Source: CAZNDN01 sp964571815
GTDB taxonomy: Bacteria; Fibrobacterota; Chitinivibrionia; Chitinivibrionales; WJKA01
DNA length: 5,084 bases
Assembly (NCBI GenBank): GCA_964571815.1
Contig: CAZNDN010000214.1
Span: 1 to 5,084, forward strand
Reading direction: 5' to 3'
Below, piece after piece: positions 5,066 through 5,084 of the stretch; the stretch's first letter is position 1, and each line of letters begins with the position of its first letter. Below the pieces are notes generated by a model that made no database searches, was not told the origin of the DNA, and saw nothing but the letters and a program-made list of their open reading frames with translations. The position numbers and the translations under genes were made by a program.

Positions 5066-5084
5066 GCAGTGCCGGTTCGAAGCG

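Overview
The window is GC-rich, compactly coded bacterial DNA. It holds one truncated gene at the left edge, one leftward rRNA-methyltransferase gene and a rightward run of five genes joined stop-to-start. A TatA/TatB/TatC set together with an MlaE-type lipid-transport permease points to a diderm (outer-membrane-bearing) bacterium. Nothing in the sequence identifies the phylum. I see no mobile elements, tRNA or rRNA genes, or CRISPR repeats.

Left part (1-1277): positions 1-333 are the C-terminal end of an unrecognised, highly charged protein whose start lies outside the window. It converges on a TrmH/RlmB-family 23S rRNA 2'-O-methyltransferase gene on the minus strand (489-1277). The 155 bases between them hold no convincing gene or terminator.

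Divergent intergenic region (1278-1439): this contains an AT-rich patch (about 1338-1360) that stands out from its GC-rich surroundings and is the likely promoter zone for both directions. It also contains a stem-loop (1387-1411) in the presumed leader of tatA, followed by a strong ribosome binding site.

Right part (1440-4876): the order is tatA, tatC, tatB fused to 5-formyltetrahydrofolate cyclo-ligase, a DUF2953-like membrane-anchored protein, and mlaE. All four junctions overlap (three ATGA, one TAGTG), so the five genes are very probably one translationally coupled operon. The first three supply a complete Tat translocon for exporting folded proteins. The third gene also carries a full-length folate-salvage enzyme on the cytoplasmic side of the TatB-like anchor, which is the most unusual feature here. 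The last two are envelope-associated: a one-pass protein with a roughly 95-residue charged insert, and an ABC permease of the Mla (phospholipid transport) type.

Right edge (4877-5084): there is no coding sequence. A stem-loop directly follows the mlaE stop. A good intrinsic terminator reading leftward (5035-5065) implies a convergent gene just beyond the window. The MlaF ATPase and MlaD partner that usually accompany MlaE are therefore not next to it.
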